A DNA stretch of 64,000 bases from Hymenobacter ginkgonis. GTDB lineage: Bacteria; Bacteroidota; Bacteroidia; Cytophagales; Hymenobacteraceae. Both the position numbers and the translations under genes were made by a program. A model generated the notes under the pieces. It saw only the letters and a list, made by a program, of their open reading frames with translations, was not told the DNA's origin and searched no databases. Positions 1-8,449 of the stretch are shown one piece after another. Numbering within the stretch: the stretch's first letter is position 1; every line of letters begins with the position of its first letter. The stretch covers positions 124,001 to 188,000 of the forward strand of contig NZ_WQKZ01000001.1 in assembly GCF_009755225.1 (NCBI RefSeq), in the 5' to 3' direction.

Positions 1-71
1 TTAGCGGAGGAAACAATGCTCCCTAACGCAGTGGCTAATAACAGGATAGTAGGGGTAATTTGTGGGGGCAT
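1..71 (-). CDS. 5' end of a probable membrane or exported protein, cut by the window edge
   Basis: An open frame reads leftward from an ATG at 71 and runs off the window without a stop. Its first residues are MPPQITPTILLLATALG followed by SIVSSA, a hydrophobic stretch typical of a first membrane helix or signal peptide. The next gene to the right starts at 344 in the opposite direction, so 72-343 would be a divergent promoter region. Only about 23 codons are visible, so the family cannot be named and the reading could be spurious. Confidence 0.4.
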   Translation of the reverse strand, partial: MPPQITPTILLLATALGSIVSSA

Positions 72-343
72 AAACAGTAATAGGCCCTCCAAAGGCGCAG
101 CCAGCCGCCAAAGGTTGTCTGAGAAATTAGGCACTGAAACCATCTTTGGCGGCCGGCGACGCGCTCAGCGCTATTAGGCAACTGCCTCCCCGTATGCTGT
201 TCACTAGTTGGTAAACCCATATTCAGGGCCCTACTTGCGCTCTTGTAACCCCTAACTGCCCAGCTTTCGTACCACCACCTTCCTTCTTGCCTAGCCTGCG
301 CGGGCCGGCGCGGTGCCGGTTTCGCCCGTTTTATTCCTTCTCT

Positions 344-1141
344 ATGGCTTCTACCCCCGCTACCGGGTCGGCCCCGGCCAAGCCCGCCCGCTCCCGCAAG
401 CCCCGCGCCAAGGCGCCCGCTACGCCCCCCGCTCCCGAGTTCGCCGAAGCGGGCATTGAAACGCTGCCGCCCGACCGCGTAAACCTCATTGCCGAGGGCC
501 TGCGCGAAAAATCGAGCGCCAAGCAGGCTATCTACCGGGCTACGCAGGCTGCGTTTGCGCTGCTGCGCCAAGTATCGCAGGAGCTATGCCTGGAACTGAC
601 CCAAAAGGTAACGGCCGACGCTGACCAGAGTGTAAAGATTGAGTATCAGTCGGTAAACGAAATGGAATTTCACATTCGCTTCTCGGGCGACTTGCTGGTG
701 TTCGTCATGCACTCCAACATTGTCACCTTCCCCGACGACTTTGGGCCGCTTACTACCCCCTACGTGGCGGCCGACTTCCGGCGGCGCTTCTTTGGGCACA
801 TCATGGCCTACAATTTTATGGCCGACAGCATTCGCTACCAGCGCCTCAACGACCCCGGCTACTTGCTCGGCCGCCTGCTCATCAACATCGACAGCCACTA
901 TTTCCTGGAAGGCGTGGAGCAACTCGAACTGCCCGACCACGACATGAGCGGCAGCGTGATAAGCGCCGAATCGCTGCGCCTATTTGTGGAAAGCGCCATG
1001 ATTGCGGCCGTCAACAACGACCTGATTGCCCCGCCGCTGCCCGAAATTCAGCGCATCAGCGTCAAGCAAAAACTCGAAAACCAGCAAGTAAGCCGCGGTA
1101 GCAAAGTAGGCTTTAGCTTCTCGCACCAACAGCAATTCTGA
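344..1141 (+). CDS. Conserved hypothetical protein with basic Ala/Pro-rich N-terminus
   Basis: I do not recognise the family. The 265-residue product begins with a low-complexity tail of about 35 residues rich in Ala, Pro, Lys and Arg (KPARSRKPRAKAPATPP), then a globular domain of mixed helix and strand with no signal peptide or membrane segment, so it is probably cytoplasmic. I place the start at the ATG at 344. An in-frame start at 287 would add 19 residues of unlikely composition, and the TTATTCCTTCTCT stretch before 344 resembles the leader of the nitroreductase gene at 8450. The gene converges on trpS across a long palindrome at 1151-1257. The basic tail might bind nucleic acid; that is a guess. 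Confidence 0.75.
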   Translation: MASTPATGSAPAKPARSRKPRAKAPATPPAPEFAEAGIETLPPDRVNLIAEGLREKSSAKQAIYRATQAAFALLRQVSQELCLELTQKVTADADQSVKIEYQSVNEMEFHIRFSGDLLVFVMHSNIVTFPDDFGPLTTPYVAADFRRRFFGHIMAYNFMADSIRYQRLNDPGYLLGRLLINIDSHYFLEGVEQLELPDHDMSGSVISAESLRLFVESAMIAAVNNDLIAPPLPEIQRISVKQKLENQQVSRGSKVGFSFSHQQQF

Positions 1142-1150
1142 GGGGGCTTA

Positions 1151-1257
1151 AAAAGAGTGTCCTGCTAAGCTTGGCGAAGCACCTCATTTGCGCCGCTGGA
1201 CTACTAACCCAACGATTCGGACAAGATGGTTTGGCAAGCTTAGCAGGACACTCTTTT
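1151..1257. repeat. Long palindrome between convergent genes
   Basis: Perfect 23-bp arms (1151-1173 and 1235-1257) end in A-run and T-run and enclose a 61-bp loop. The region just inside the left arm continues as GGCGAAGCACCTC, a diverged form of the GAAGCATCTC core seen in palindromes elsewhere in the window. Position and A/T tails suggest it can act as a bidirectional terminator for the hypothetical gene and trpS. Confidence 0.8.
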
Positions 1258-1278
1258 CTGCGTTATATAACTCAAATG

Positions 1279-2253
1279 CTACCGACCATACCCCACTTTC
1301 GCGCGCACTTTAGCTAGCACGCCGGCGCCGTAGTCTTGGGCGCGGCGAGCACCGATGGCAAGCTGGGCGTCAATCTCGGATAGGTTATTCATGTAGAAGG
1401 AAAAGCGCTCGCGCTCAGCGCCGAAGCGTTGCAATATCAGCTCGTAGAGGGCCTGCTTGGCGTGGCCGTAGCCGTAGCCACCGGCCTCGTAGCGCTGGCG
1501 CATCTCGGCCGTAGCCTGGGGGGTAGCGAGCAGCGAATACAGCTTGAAGGTGGTATCGGTGTCGGGGTTTTTAGGCGCTTCTAGCGGCGTGCTGTCCGAT
1601 ATGATGCTTTTGATGGTTTTCAGCAACTCCTTTTCGGGGGCAAACACGTCGATGATGTTGCCGTAGCTCTTGCTCATCTTGGCTCCGTCGATGCCGGGAA
1701 TGGTCATCAGCTCAGCATCGACGCGGGACTGGGGCAGCACCAGCGTGTCGCCGTAGCGGTTGTTGAAAGCCTGGGCAATGTCGCGCGCTATCTCCAGGTG
1801 CTGAAGTTGGTCTTTGCCCACCGGCACCACCTCGGCGTTGTAGAGCAGGATGTCGGCCGCCATCAGCACGGGGTAGAAAAACACACCGGCATTCACGTCC
1901 GATAGCCTATCGCTTTTGTCCTTGAAGCTGTGCGCGTTGGCCAGCATGGGGTAGGGCGTGAAGCAGTTCAGGTACCAAGCCAGCTCCGTTACCTGCGGCA
2001 CATCAGACTGCCGGTAGAACAGGTTTTTCTCGGTGTCGAAGCCGCAGGCTAGCCACGCTGCCGCCACGGCGTAGGTATTGGCGCGCAGTAGCGCCGGGTC
2101 GCGCACGGTGGTGAGCGAGTGCAGGTCGGCAATGAAGTAGAGCGACTCGTTGGCCGGGTTTTTCGATAGCTCGATGGCCGGAAGAATGGCGCCGAGCAAG
2201 TTGCCTAGGTGTGGGCGGCCGGTGCTCTGGATGCCGGTGAGAATGCGGGACAT
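1279..2253 (-). CDS. trpS: Tryptophan--tRNA ligase
   Basis: Charges tRNA-Trp with tryptophan in the cytoplasm; class I aminoacyl-tRNA synthetase. The 324-residue length is normal for the bacterial enzyme. The HIGH-type motif appears as PHLGN at residues 14-18, and the KMSKS loop is exact at 192-196 within AKMSKSYGN. The GIQ-TG-HLGN opening and the MAADIL segment are typical of TrpRS. The ATG at 2253 gives the canonical N-terminus MSRILTGIQSTG. It lies 21 bp downstream of a secreted hypothetical gene on the same strand and may be co-transcribed with it. Confidence 0.97.
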   Translation of the reverse strand: MSRILTGIQSTGRPHLGNLLGAILPAIELSKNPANESLYFIADLHSLTTVRDPALLRANTYAVAAAWLACGFDTEKNLFYRQSDVPQVTELAWYLNCFTPYPMLANAHSFKDKSDRLSDVNAGVFFYPVLMAADILLYNAEVVPVGKDQLQHLEIARDIAQAFNNRYGDTLVLPQSRVDAELMTIPGIDGAKMSKSYGNIIDVFAPEKELLKTIKSIISDSTPLEAPKNPDTDTTFKLYSLLATPQATAEMRQRYEAGGYGYGHAKQALYELILQRFGAERERFSFYMNNLSEIDAQLAIGARRAQDYGAGVLAKVRAKVGYGR

Positions 2254-2274
2254 GGCGAAATAATGCGGTAATAG

Positions 2275-2913
2275 TTACTTGGCCGCGGCGCCATTGGCCG
2301 CCGCTTGGTAGGGCAAGTTGTGGTTGAGGGCGTGAATAACCTGAGGCAACTGCTCGGGCGCCAACTGCCTGGCCTCCAGCAGCTGGAGTAGGTCGGGCCG
2401 CGAGGCTAAGTAGGGGCGCAGGGCAGCTTGAAACTGACGGTTGCCCTTCGTCCAGCTAGCCTGAATGGGCGTAACTACTAAGGTAGTAGCTTGGCGCAGT
2501 AAATACACACTGCCCGCCGAGCCCTGGCCGTACCCCAGGTTGCCCCGGGAGGGCGCGTTGCTGGCCACGCTTCGGTAGCGCAGCAGCACTACCTGGCCGC
2601 TATCCACCTGCTCGGCAAAGGCTTGGCTCACGTACGCATCGCCAAAGCCACCGCGCAGCTGAAACCCGCCGGTGCTTACAAACTGCTTGTTATCAAGGCG
2701 AAATGAGCTTACTTGCTGCGGCGTGAGCGTGGCGGTTTTGCCCGCCAAATCGCGCACCACCAGCTGCTCGCTGTTGCGCAAAAACAACCCACCCTGCTGC
2801 CGCACCTGGGGGGTAGTACTCAGCACGTAGCTGCCCACCTCCACATTCTTGAACACCTGTGCGCGACTGGCTAAGGGAGCTACTAAGCTGAGGAATAATA
2901 GGGTAGAGCGCAT
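2275..2913 (-). CDS. Secreted hypothetical protein
   Basis: A 212-residue product that I cannot assign to a family. The chosen ATG at 2913 gives a clear signal peptide (MRSTLLFLSLVAPLASRAQ) with a cleavage site after Ala-Gln; the longer frame upstream would place odd sequence before it and overlap the transporter gene. The mature part is Gln/Leu-rich with a middle section of short beta-like segments (GGFQLRGGFGD) and a helical C-terminal part. Probably periplasmic or surface-exposed. It sits 22 bp after the transporter gene, 21 bp before trpS, all in one direction. Confidence 0.75.
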   Translation of the reverse strand: MRSTLLFLSLVAPLASRAQVFKNVEVGSYVLSTTPQVRQQGGLFLRNSEQLVVRDLAGKTATLTPQQVSSFRLDNKQFVSTGGFQLRGGFGDAYVSQAFAEQVDSGQVVLLRYRSVASNAPSRGNLGYGQGSAGSVYLLRQATTLVVTPIQASWTKGNRQFQAALRPYLASRPDLLQLLEARQLAPEQLPQVIHALNHNLPYQAAANGAAAK

Positions 2914-2935
2914 GATAGAAATAATAGGGGGTAGG

Positions 2936-3730
2936 CTACACGCTTTTGTCAACCAAGGCTTCTTCCTGCAGTTCAGCCGTTTCGGCGGGGCCGAGGTAGC
3001 GGTCGATGGCGTAGTGCGCCAGGTACAGCACAGGGGTAAGCACAATGGCCGCGGCGAACTTATACCAGTAGTTGAATTTGGCTACTTCCAGGACTTGAGT
3101 CATCGACCAATTGCCAAACACATAAAACGCCACATACAGCACCACAAAGCTGTCGACGAGCTGTGAAATGAGGGTAGAGCCCGTGGCCCGCAGCCAAATA
3201 AATTTGCTGCCCGTGACGCGCCGAAACAGCTGAAATACGCTGGCATCGAGCACTTGCCCAATGATAAACGCCACCAGTGAGCCGATAATAATGCCCAAGC
3301 CCTGCCGAAAAATGCTTTGGTAGGCAAACTCAATGTTGAAGGGCCGGCCCTGCGGGTCAGTCTTGTTCAGGTCGAGCCAGAAGTCGGCCGGCACTAGCTT
3401 GGTAGTGCCCAGAATGACCAGAAAGGCGTACAGAATGAGCGCCACCGTGAGGAAGGTGATGCGCAGCACGCCCTTGCGCCCAAAGTACTCGTTGATGACG
3501 TCGGTGGTGATAAACACGACTGGCCACACCAGTACCCCGGCCGTAAGGTTGCCGGTAAGGCCAAAGGTTTTTTCTACCGAAAATATCTTCACGCCGATAA
3601 TCTCGGCCAGCAACGCATTTACCAAAAAAATGCCGCTGAGTACGAGGTACAGTTGCTGCTTTTTGTGCGCGTAGGTAGGAGGCACGGTAGTAATGGCTAA
3701 TAGAATGTCAGGCTGAGTTTGCCGAAGCAT
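2936..3730 (-). CDS. yhhQ: Queuosine precursor transporter, YhhQ/VUT (DUF165) family
   Basis: Inner-membrane protein with about six to seven hydrophobic segments. The family (PF02592) imports 7-deazaguanine precursors of the tRNA base queuosine. Recognisable parts are the first helix (LVLSGIFLVNALLAEIIGVKIF), the TAGVLVWPVVFITTDVINEYFGRKGVLR region and LISQLVDSFVVLYVAF. Length 264 is slightly long. The only ATG, at 3730, lies inside the left arm of a palindrome, so the first nine residues (MLRQTQPDI) are repeat-encoded. A GTG at codon 16 is the alternative start and gives a more usual N-terminus. Substrate is inferred from the family. Confidence 0.88.
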   Translation of the reverse strand: MLRQTQPDILLAITTVPPTYAHKKQQLYLVLSGIFLVNALLAEIIGVKIFSVEKTFGLTGNLTAGVLVWPVVFITTDVINEYFGRKGVLRITFLTVALILYAFLVILGTTKLVPADFWLDLNKTDPQGRPFNIEFAYQSIFRQGLGIIIGSLVAFIIGQVLDASVFQLFRRVTGSKFIWLRATGSTLISQLVDSFVVLYVAFYVFGNWSMTQVLEVAKFNYWYKFAAAIVLTPVLYLAHYAIDRYLGPAETAELQEEALVDKSV

Positions 3731-3797
3731 CGCGCTCGCCTCGTTGGCCGATTGAGTTAGTGCTCCACGCGAGATGCTTCGGCAAGCTCAGCCTGAC
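3707..3797. repeat. Palindrome of the GAAGCATCTC family overlapping a start codon
   Basis: Arms 3707-3730 and 3774-3797 pair over 24 bp with one mismatch. The outer sequence GTCAGGCTGAG and inner CCGAAGCAT belong to the main repeat family of the window. The left arm contains the predicted start codon of the queuosine-precursor transporter. The element separates that gene from rnz on the same strand. Confidence 0.85.
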
Positions 3798-3826
3798 CAC
3801 TTTCTTAAAACGTTAAGCTAAGCAGG

Positions 3827-4744
3827 TTATACGCTCACCAATAGGCCTTCGGTGGCAAGTTCCGTCCAGGGGAAAATCTCCCGCGCCTCCTGCAAGTGCG
3901 CATCTAGCTGCTTGTAGCGCGACGAAAAGTGGCCGATTAGCAAGCGATGCGCATCGGCTGTGTGGGCCAGCTCGGCGGCCTGGCGAGCAGTGCTGTGGTA
4001 GGTTTGGGCGGCCCGCTCGCGCATATCGTGCAAGAAGGTGGCCTCGTGGTACAGCAAATCCACGCCCTGCACCAGCTCGGCCAGGGCGGGCGTATAAATG
4101 GTATCGGAGCAAAAAGCGTAGCGGCGGGGCGGCGCGGCCGGCACCGACACGTCGGCGTGGGCCAGCGCGGGGCGGCCAGTAGCCGGGTCGGCGGGTAAAT
4201 CCTGGCCCTGGGCGAGCTGCGCCAATTCGGTAGGGGTAAGGCCGGCGGGCAGCTTCTCCTTCACGAGCTTGTCGCGGCGCGGCTGTTCCTCAAACAAGTA
4301 GCCCGCGCACGCAATGCGGTGGTGCATGGGCAACGACCACACCCGCACCAGCGCATCTTCATACACCACGGCGTGCGCCTCGGTATCAACGGGCACGAAG
4401 GTGATGTTGTAGCCCGGCTGCATCCGCGAGTGGAAGGCCTGGGTAGTCAGCACCAGGTCGAGGCCGGGCGGGCCTACTACCGTCAGGGGCTCCTGGCGGC
4501 CTTGCAGGTGCATGGTACTCAGCAAGCCAAATAGCCCAAAAAAATGGTCGCCGTGCAGGTGCGAAATAAACACTACCCGCAGCGAGCTGAGCCGGCGGCG
4601 GTGCTCCAGCAGCCGCAGCTGGGTGCCTTCGCCGCAATCGATGAGGTAGCGGCCTTCCTCTACGGCCAGTAGCTGCGCCGTGGGGTGGCGGCCCACCATG
4701 GGGGTAGCCGAGCCGCTGCCCAGAATCTGAAGCTCAAATGTCAC
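3827..4744 (-). CDS. rnz: Ribonuclease Z (tRNase Z)
   Basis: Zinc-dependent endonuclease that trims the 3' trailer of tRNA precursors. The 305-residue length fits the short bacterial form. The metallo-beta-lactamase HxHxDH motif is exact, SHLHGDH at 61-67. Further hallmarks are the N-terminal LGSGSATP and IDCGEGTQ segments, FCSDT for the bridging metal ligand, YHEATF and the late histidine in LIGHFSSRYK. The start is GTG at 4744 (cac on the + strand); no better ATG precedes it and the MTFELQILGSG opening matches the family. It is followed after 30 bp by a palindrome and then the transporter gene. Confidence 0.96.
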   Translation of the reverse strand: MTFELQILGSGSATPMVGRHPTAQLLAVEEGRYLIDCGEGTQLRLLEHRRRLSSLRVVFISHLHGDHFFGLFGLLSTMHLQGRQEPLTVVGPPGLDLVLTTQAFHSRMQPGYNITFVPVDTEAHAVVYEDALVRVWSLPMHHRIACAGYLFEEQPRRDKLVKEKLPAGLTPTELAQLAQGQDLPADPATGRPALAHADVSVPAAPPRRYAFCSDTIYTPALAELVQGVDLLYHEATFLHDMRERAAQTYHSTARQAAELAHTADAHRLLIGHFSSRYKQLDAHLQEAREIFPWTELATEGLLVSV

Positions 4745-4913
4745 GAAAAAAGCGGTTAGCTACGAATAGTTGGGGGATAGCTTTTTTACCGTACATGCCC
4801 AACTGCCTGCTACGAGCTGCCGGCGGCCAAAGCCACCGAAAATAAAAAAGCCACTGGCTGTTAGCCCAGCTTTGCGCGCGCTAACAGCCAATAGCCAACA
4901 GCCTCAAAAAAAA

Positions 4914-5288
4914 TTACTCCTTGTCCGTCAGGTCGCGCTCGATGGCGTGCAGAAAAATGCGGTCAATGCCTTCTTCTACCGTGGGCAGAATGTGCAGCAC
5001 CGACTCCAGCTTGCTGATGGTGATGAGCTTCAGCACGTGGTCTTGCAGGCCGGTAAGCACCAGCAGGCCGCCCGTCGAGTTGCACAAGCGATTGGCAATG
5101 AGGATGCTGCTTAGGCCCGACGAGTCGGTGTACTTAACATTCTGAAGGTCGAGTATCAGGTTGTTGTTACCCTCCGCGTTGAGCTTGACAAACTCCGATT
5201 TCAAATCGGGAGCAACGGTGGTATCAAGCTTCTTTTCATCAATGGTGATGACGGTGTAGCTTTCTTTTTTATCGATGGAGTATTTCAT
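4914..5288 (-). CDS. STAS-domain anti-sigma factor antagonist
   Basis: A single STAS domain of 124 residues, the size of SpoIIAA/RsbV-type proteins, which bind an anti-sigma kinase and are switched by serine phosphorylation. The phospho-acceptor loop is DSSG at 55-58, following the beta strand LILDLQNV. The ATG at 5288 begins directly with the first beta strand (MKYSIDKKESYTVITI); an upstream in-frame start would add a non-conserved extension. No kinase or sigma factor gene is adjacent, so the partner is unknown. AT content is somewhat above the neighbours. Confidence 0.92.
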   Translation of the reverse strand: MKYSIDKKESYTVITIDEKKLDTTVAPDLKSEFVKLNAEGNNNLILDLQNVKYTDSSGLSSILIANRLCNSTGGLLVLTGLQDHVLKLITISKLESVLHILPTVEEGIDRIFLHAIERDLTDKE

Positions 5289-5405
5289 AAAAGCCGTGGC
5301 GGGACGATGAGAATTGGATGCTGGGGGGCGAAGGTAGGAAGAAATTGCAAAATGCAAAATGAACCGGCACCGAAGGTGCAACCTTAACTAATTGATAGGT
5401 TGAAT

Positions 5406-6302
5406 TTAATAAACTTTCATAGAAAATGAAGGACCGCCAAACGTGAGAGAAGCCCATGTGCTAAGCCAATCGGCGCGGTTGGCCAGTGCTGGTGGGGCGG
5501 CTTCCATGCGCACGGCCGCCAGCAAGTAGGGGCCCGCGCCCGGCAGGCGCACCAGCACGCGGCCTTGGGCATTGGTGTGCGTAGTAAAATGCTGAGGGGT
5601 AATAACGCCCGTAGGTTTGGCGGAAAAACGACTGAGCCCCGTCACCGCGGGCGGGCTGGCATCCCACACCTGCACCAGGGCGCCCGGCACCGGCTGGCCC
5701 TGGCGTAGCACCCGCACCGTAAGGGCCGCACCAGGCCGCAGGCGATATGGGTTTTGCTCGGGCACCAATTCGAGGGGTAGGCCCAGCACCCGCCGAAACG
5801 TGGTATCGGCCGCCGCGGCGGGGGCCGTGGGCCCGGCGGCAAAAACCAGGCTTTTGGCGCAGCGGCGGTAGGCTTCGCGGCCCGGCTTGGTGCCGCTTTC
5901 GTCGGCTTCCTGGCGCTGGCGCAGGGCCAGGTCAAGGCCTTCTTCGCGCAGGTAGGCAGTAAACTGCGCAGCCGGCAGCTCCATGAACGCCGGCTGACTG
6001 GTAAGCACCACTACGTGCGTGCCCGGCGCTCCGCAGCGCACCGCGGGCGCCACCGAATCGGCCAGCAGCACCGGGCGCAGGTCAGCCGAATCGAGGGGGG
6101 TAGGACCCAAGCGCACAAAGCGCCGCACCCGGCGCGTGGGCCGGGGCCAGGTTTCGCCCGCAAAGTTTTCGCCGCTCAGCAGGCGCAGCGGCACCGCAGT
6201 GCCCGGCAGCACTCGAAAGGAAGCGGGCTGCAGCCAAAACTCGTGCGCTAGTGCCGCAGTGGCAGCAATAAGAAAGAGGAGCGTAAAAATTCGGGCTTTC
6301 AT
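5406..6302 (-). CDS. DUF4198-family periplasmic protein, possibly metal-uptake related
   Basis: A 298-residue exported protein with signal peptide MKARIFTLLFLIAATAALA. The mature start HEFWLQPASFRVLPG is typical of DUF4198 (PF10670), a group often found with nickel or cobalt transporters. The C-terminal half has a beta-sandwich look (LRPGAALTVRVLRQGQPVPGALVQVWD and a later GRVLVRLPGAGPYLLAAV), like carboxypeptidase-regulatory or transthyretin-type folds. A His after the signal cleavage site is a plausible metal ligand. The window has a nickel enzyme (urease) 20 kb away, but no transporter is adjacent, so a metal role is inference. Confidence 0.82.
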   Translation of the reverse strand: MKARIFTLLFLIAATAALAHEFWLQPASFRVLPGTAVPLRLLSGENFAGETWPRPTRRVRRFVRLGPTPLDSADLRPVLLADSVAPAVRCGAPGTHVVVLTSQPAFMELPAAQFTAYLREEGLDLALRQRQEADESGTKPGREAYRRCAKSLVFAAGPTAPAAAADTTFRRVLGLPLELVPEQNPYRLRPGAALTVRVLRQGQPVPGALVQVWDASPPAVTGLSRFSAKPTGVITPQHFTTHTNAQGRVLVRLPGAGPYLLAAVRMEAAPPALANRADWLSTWASLTFGGPSFSMKVY

Positions 6303-6335
6303 TCCTCCTTACTCCTGGCGAACGTTGTAAAATCG

Positions 6336-6430
6336 TTTGTCAGGGCAAGCGCCGCGTGGCAAATATCCCGGAACGAGCCCCTTTGGAGGGTATTCCGAGA
6401 TAATTGCCACGCGGCGCTTGCCCTGACAAA
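6336..6430. repeat. Perfect 27-bp-arm palindrome
   Basis: Arms 6336-6362 and 6404-6430 are perfect reverse complements (TTTGTCAGGGCAAGCGCCGC..), separated by 41 bp that can pair partly. The sequence differs from the GAAGCATCTC family, though it keeps the outer GTCAGG..CCTGAC. It lies between the glycogen synthase gene and the DUF4198 gene, both on the - strand, and could end the glycogen synthase transcript. Confidence 0.85.
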
Positions 6431-6460
6431 CTTATATAATTAAGCCTATGGAAGTTTACG

Positions 6461-8299
6461 CTACTGCCGCTCCAGCGCCAGGGCATAGGCGCGGTCGTAG
6501 TACACGCGCAAGTTTTTCCAGTCGAAGATGTCGGCGGAACTCTCTACCCGGTTGCGCTGGCTGATGCGCTCGCGGCGGCTCAGCAGCACAAAATTCCAGA
6601 GCATTTCGGTGAGTTCCTCGGCGGCTTGGTCGAAGCTGCGCTCTTGGCGGCGCACCACAAAGATGCCTTTGTCCTCGTGGTCGGCCACGTTTTTCTGCAC
6701 GTAGTCGCCAAAGCCCGAGAGGTCGCTCGTAACGGCTGGCACGCCGCGCGCCACGCACTCGAGCGGGGTATAGCCCCAGGGCTCGTAGTAGCTCGGAAAC
6801 ACGCCTAGGTGGCAGCCGCGCACAAACTGCCCGTAGTCCATGCCAAAAAGTGGCGAAGTAGTGCTCACAAAGTCAGGATGATACACAATTTTTACGCGGT
6901 CGTGCTGGTTGTTTACCAAATTGGCGCGGCGCACGAAGTTTAGGATATCATCGTCCTGGTCGTTCACCAGGTTGTGGGTAATAACGGAGGGTAGGGCCGA
7001 AGTTTTCCAGCTTTGCAGGCCCCGGCGGTAGCGCAGCTTCCAGTAATCGTCCACCATGTTGTCGAGGTCGGGCAGGCGGTGGTCCTGGCTGGCCGCAGCG
7101 GCGTAAAATAAGCGCTCGCCCACCTGCTCCTCAATGGCGCGGCAGGTTTGGCGCACTTCCTCGAGCTGGGCGCGGCTTTGCAGCACCAGCGGGTTGATGC
7201 TGGTGTAGGGCCGCTTGGTGATGAAAAACATCACGACCTGCCCATTCAGCCCACTGGCTTGCAGGCGGTGGTTGAGGCGGGCCAACGCCTCCAGCGTAAG
7301 GTCAAAACCCTTGTTATGATACTCGTAGCGCCCCGAGGTGAACAAGTACAGCGTCTCGTCGAGGTCAAAGGAATAGCTCTGAAAGAAGTGCGCCATTACA
7401 AACTCGTGGATTTTATCCTTATAGAGTTTGTGCAGGTTTTGAAACTCATGCAGGGCCACGAAGCGCTCGATGTTGAGGCCATTGGGCAGCACTGCATCGG
7501 GTATTCTATCCAATAAATAGATGCACTCGCGCACCGTCAGCTCGCTCACCGTAGTAAACACGTGGCTGCCGTGGGCGGCGGCACGCTCCATGCTCACGGC
7601 CGGCTCAATGTTGAAGTGGCGCGCCTGCGAGCGCCAATCTACCAGCATCAGGTGGTCGTAGAAGTCGGGGTCGTTCATGGCCAGGTAGCGGCCTAGCAGC
7701 GTCGCGTGCGTCGTAAACACCAGGTGCACGGGCACTTGCTGGCGGCGCAGCTCGGGTATTGCTACCCCCGTCATCCACTCGTGGAAGTGGGCGATAACTT
7801 TCCACTGGTTCACGGTTTGGCGAGCCACCGTTTCGATAAAACGCTCAGCCAGGTGCCCAAAAGCAATAACCTGGTGCAGCAAATCGTCGTTGTCGGGCGC
7901 CGGAATCTGGTGGTCGCGCCAGAGGTCGCTTTTCAACTGTCCCAGGCGGTCGTACACCTGAAATGGGTTGATGAGCACCGTACGCGGCCGGCCCGTCACG
8001 AGCCACACCCCGAGGCAAATGTCCATGCCCTGCTCGCGCAACGTGCGCACGGCCACCGCGTAGGGGTCGGTCATGCGGGCTAGCTGGGCATCGTCATACG
8101 TCTCAAACTCGCCCTGTGCCTGCTGCGGAAAGTAGGGCCCCAGCAAGCAGTAGCGCTCGTTCCAGGCGGGCATGGTGGCCGGCACCTTCGAGCGGATAAC
8201 TGTGTAAATACCACCTACCTGGTTGCACACCTCCCAGGCCACTTCAATGAGCAAAGAATCGGGGAACAAGGCGTCGGGCGCGGAGGGCTGGAGCTGCAT
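6461..8299 (-). CDS. Glycogen synthase, eukaryotic-type GT3 family
   Basis: Transfers glucosyl units to growing glycogen chains. At 612 residues with the opening LLIEVAWEVCNQVGGIYTVI it matches the GT3 (PF05693) family of fungal and animal glycogen synthases, which use UDP-glucose, and not the ADP-glucose GlgA type. Family marks include YFLLGPY-like CLLGPYFPQ, VVFTTHATLLGRYLA, HVFTTVSELT, the nucleotide-binding FFITKRP stretch, and the FPSYYEPWGYTPLECVARGVPAVTSDLSGFGDY donor-site block, here shortened. The arginine-rich regulatory cluster of the animal enzymes is absent or weak. It is separated by a nitroreductase gene from the GH13 enzyme, its likely pathway partner. UDP-glucose use is inferred from the family. 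Confidence 0.93.
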   Translation of the reverse strand: MQLQPSAPDALFPDSLLIEVAWEVCNQVGGIYTVIRSKVPATMPAWNERYCLLGPYFPQQAQGEFETYDDAQLARMTDPYAVAVRTLREQGMDICLGVWLVTGRPRTVLINPFQVYDRLGQLKSDLWRDHQIPAPDNDDLLHQVIAFGHLAERFIETVARQTVNQWKVIAHFHEWMTGVAIPELRRQQVPVHLVFTTHATLLGRYLAMNDPDFYDHLMLVDWRSQARHFNIEPAVSMERAAAHGSHVFTTVSELTVRECIYLLDRIPDAVLPNGLNIERFVALHEFQNLHKLYKDKIHEFVMAHFFQSYSFDLDETLYLFTSGRYEYHNKGFDLTLEALARLNHRLQASGLNGQVVMFFITKRPYTSINPLVLQSRAQLEEVRQTCRAIEEQVGERLFYAAAASQDHRLPDLDNMVDDYWKLRYRRGLQSWKTSALPSVITHNLVNDQDDDILNFVRRANLVNNQHDRVKIVYHPDFVSTTSPLFGMDYGQFVRGCHLGVFPSYYEPWGYTPLECVARGVPAVTSDLSGFGDYVQKNVADHEDKGIFVVRRQERSFDQAAEELTEMLWNFVLLSRRERISQRNRVESSADIFDWKNLRVYYDRAYALALERQ

Positions 8300-8449
8300 A
8301 AGCGGGTAGAGAACGGGCGGGGAATGGGTGCGAAAGGTAAGCCGGTAGGCGAATTATTCCTACGTTAAAAAATCGCCCTTGGCGGCCCTGCTGTTCAAAA
8401 CATAAGTGCCGCTGAGCTTATTTAGAACTCGCATTTTATTCCTTTTTCT

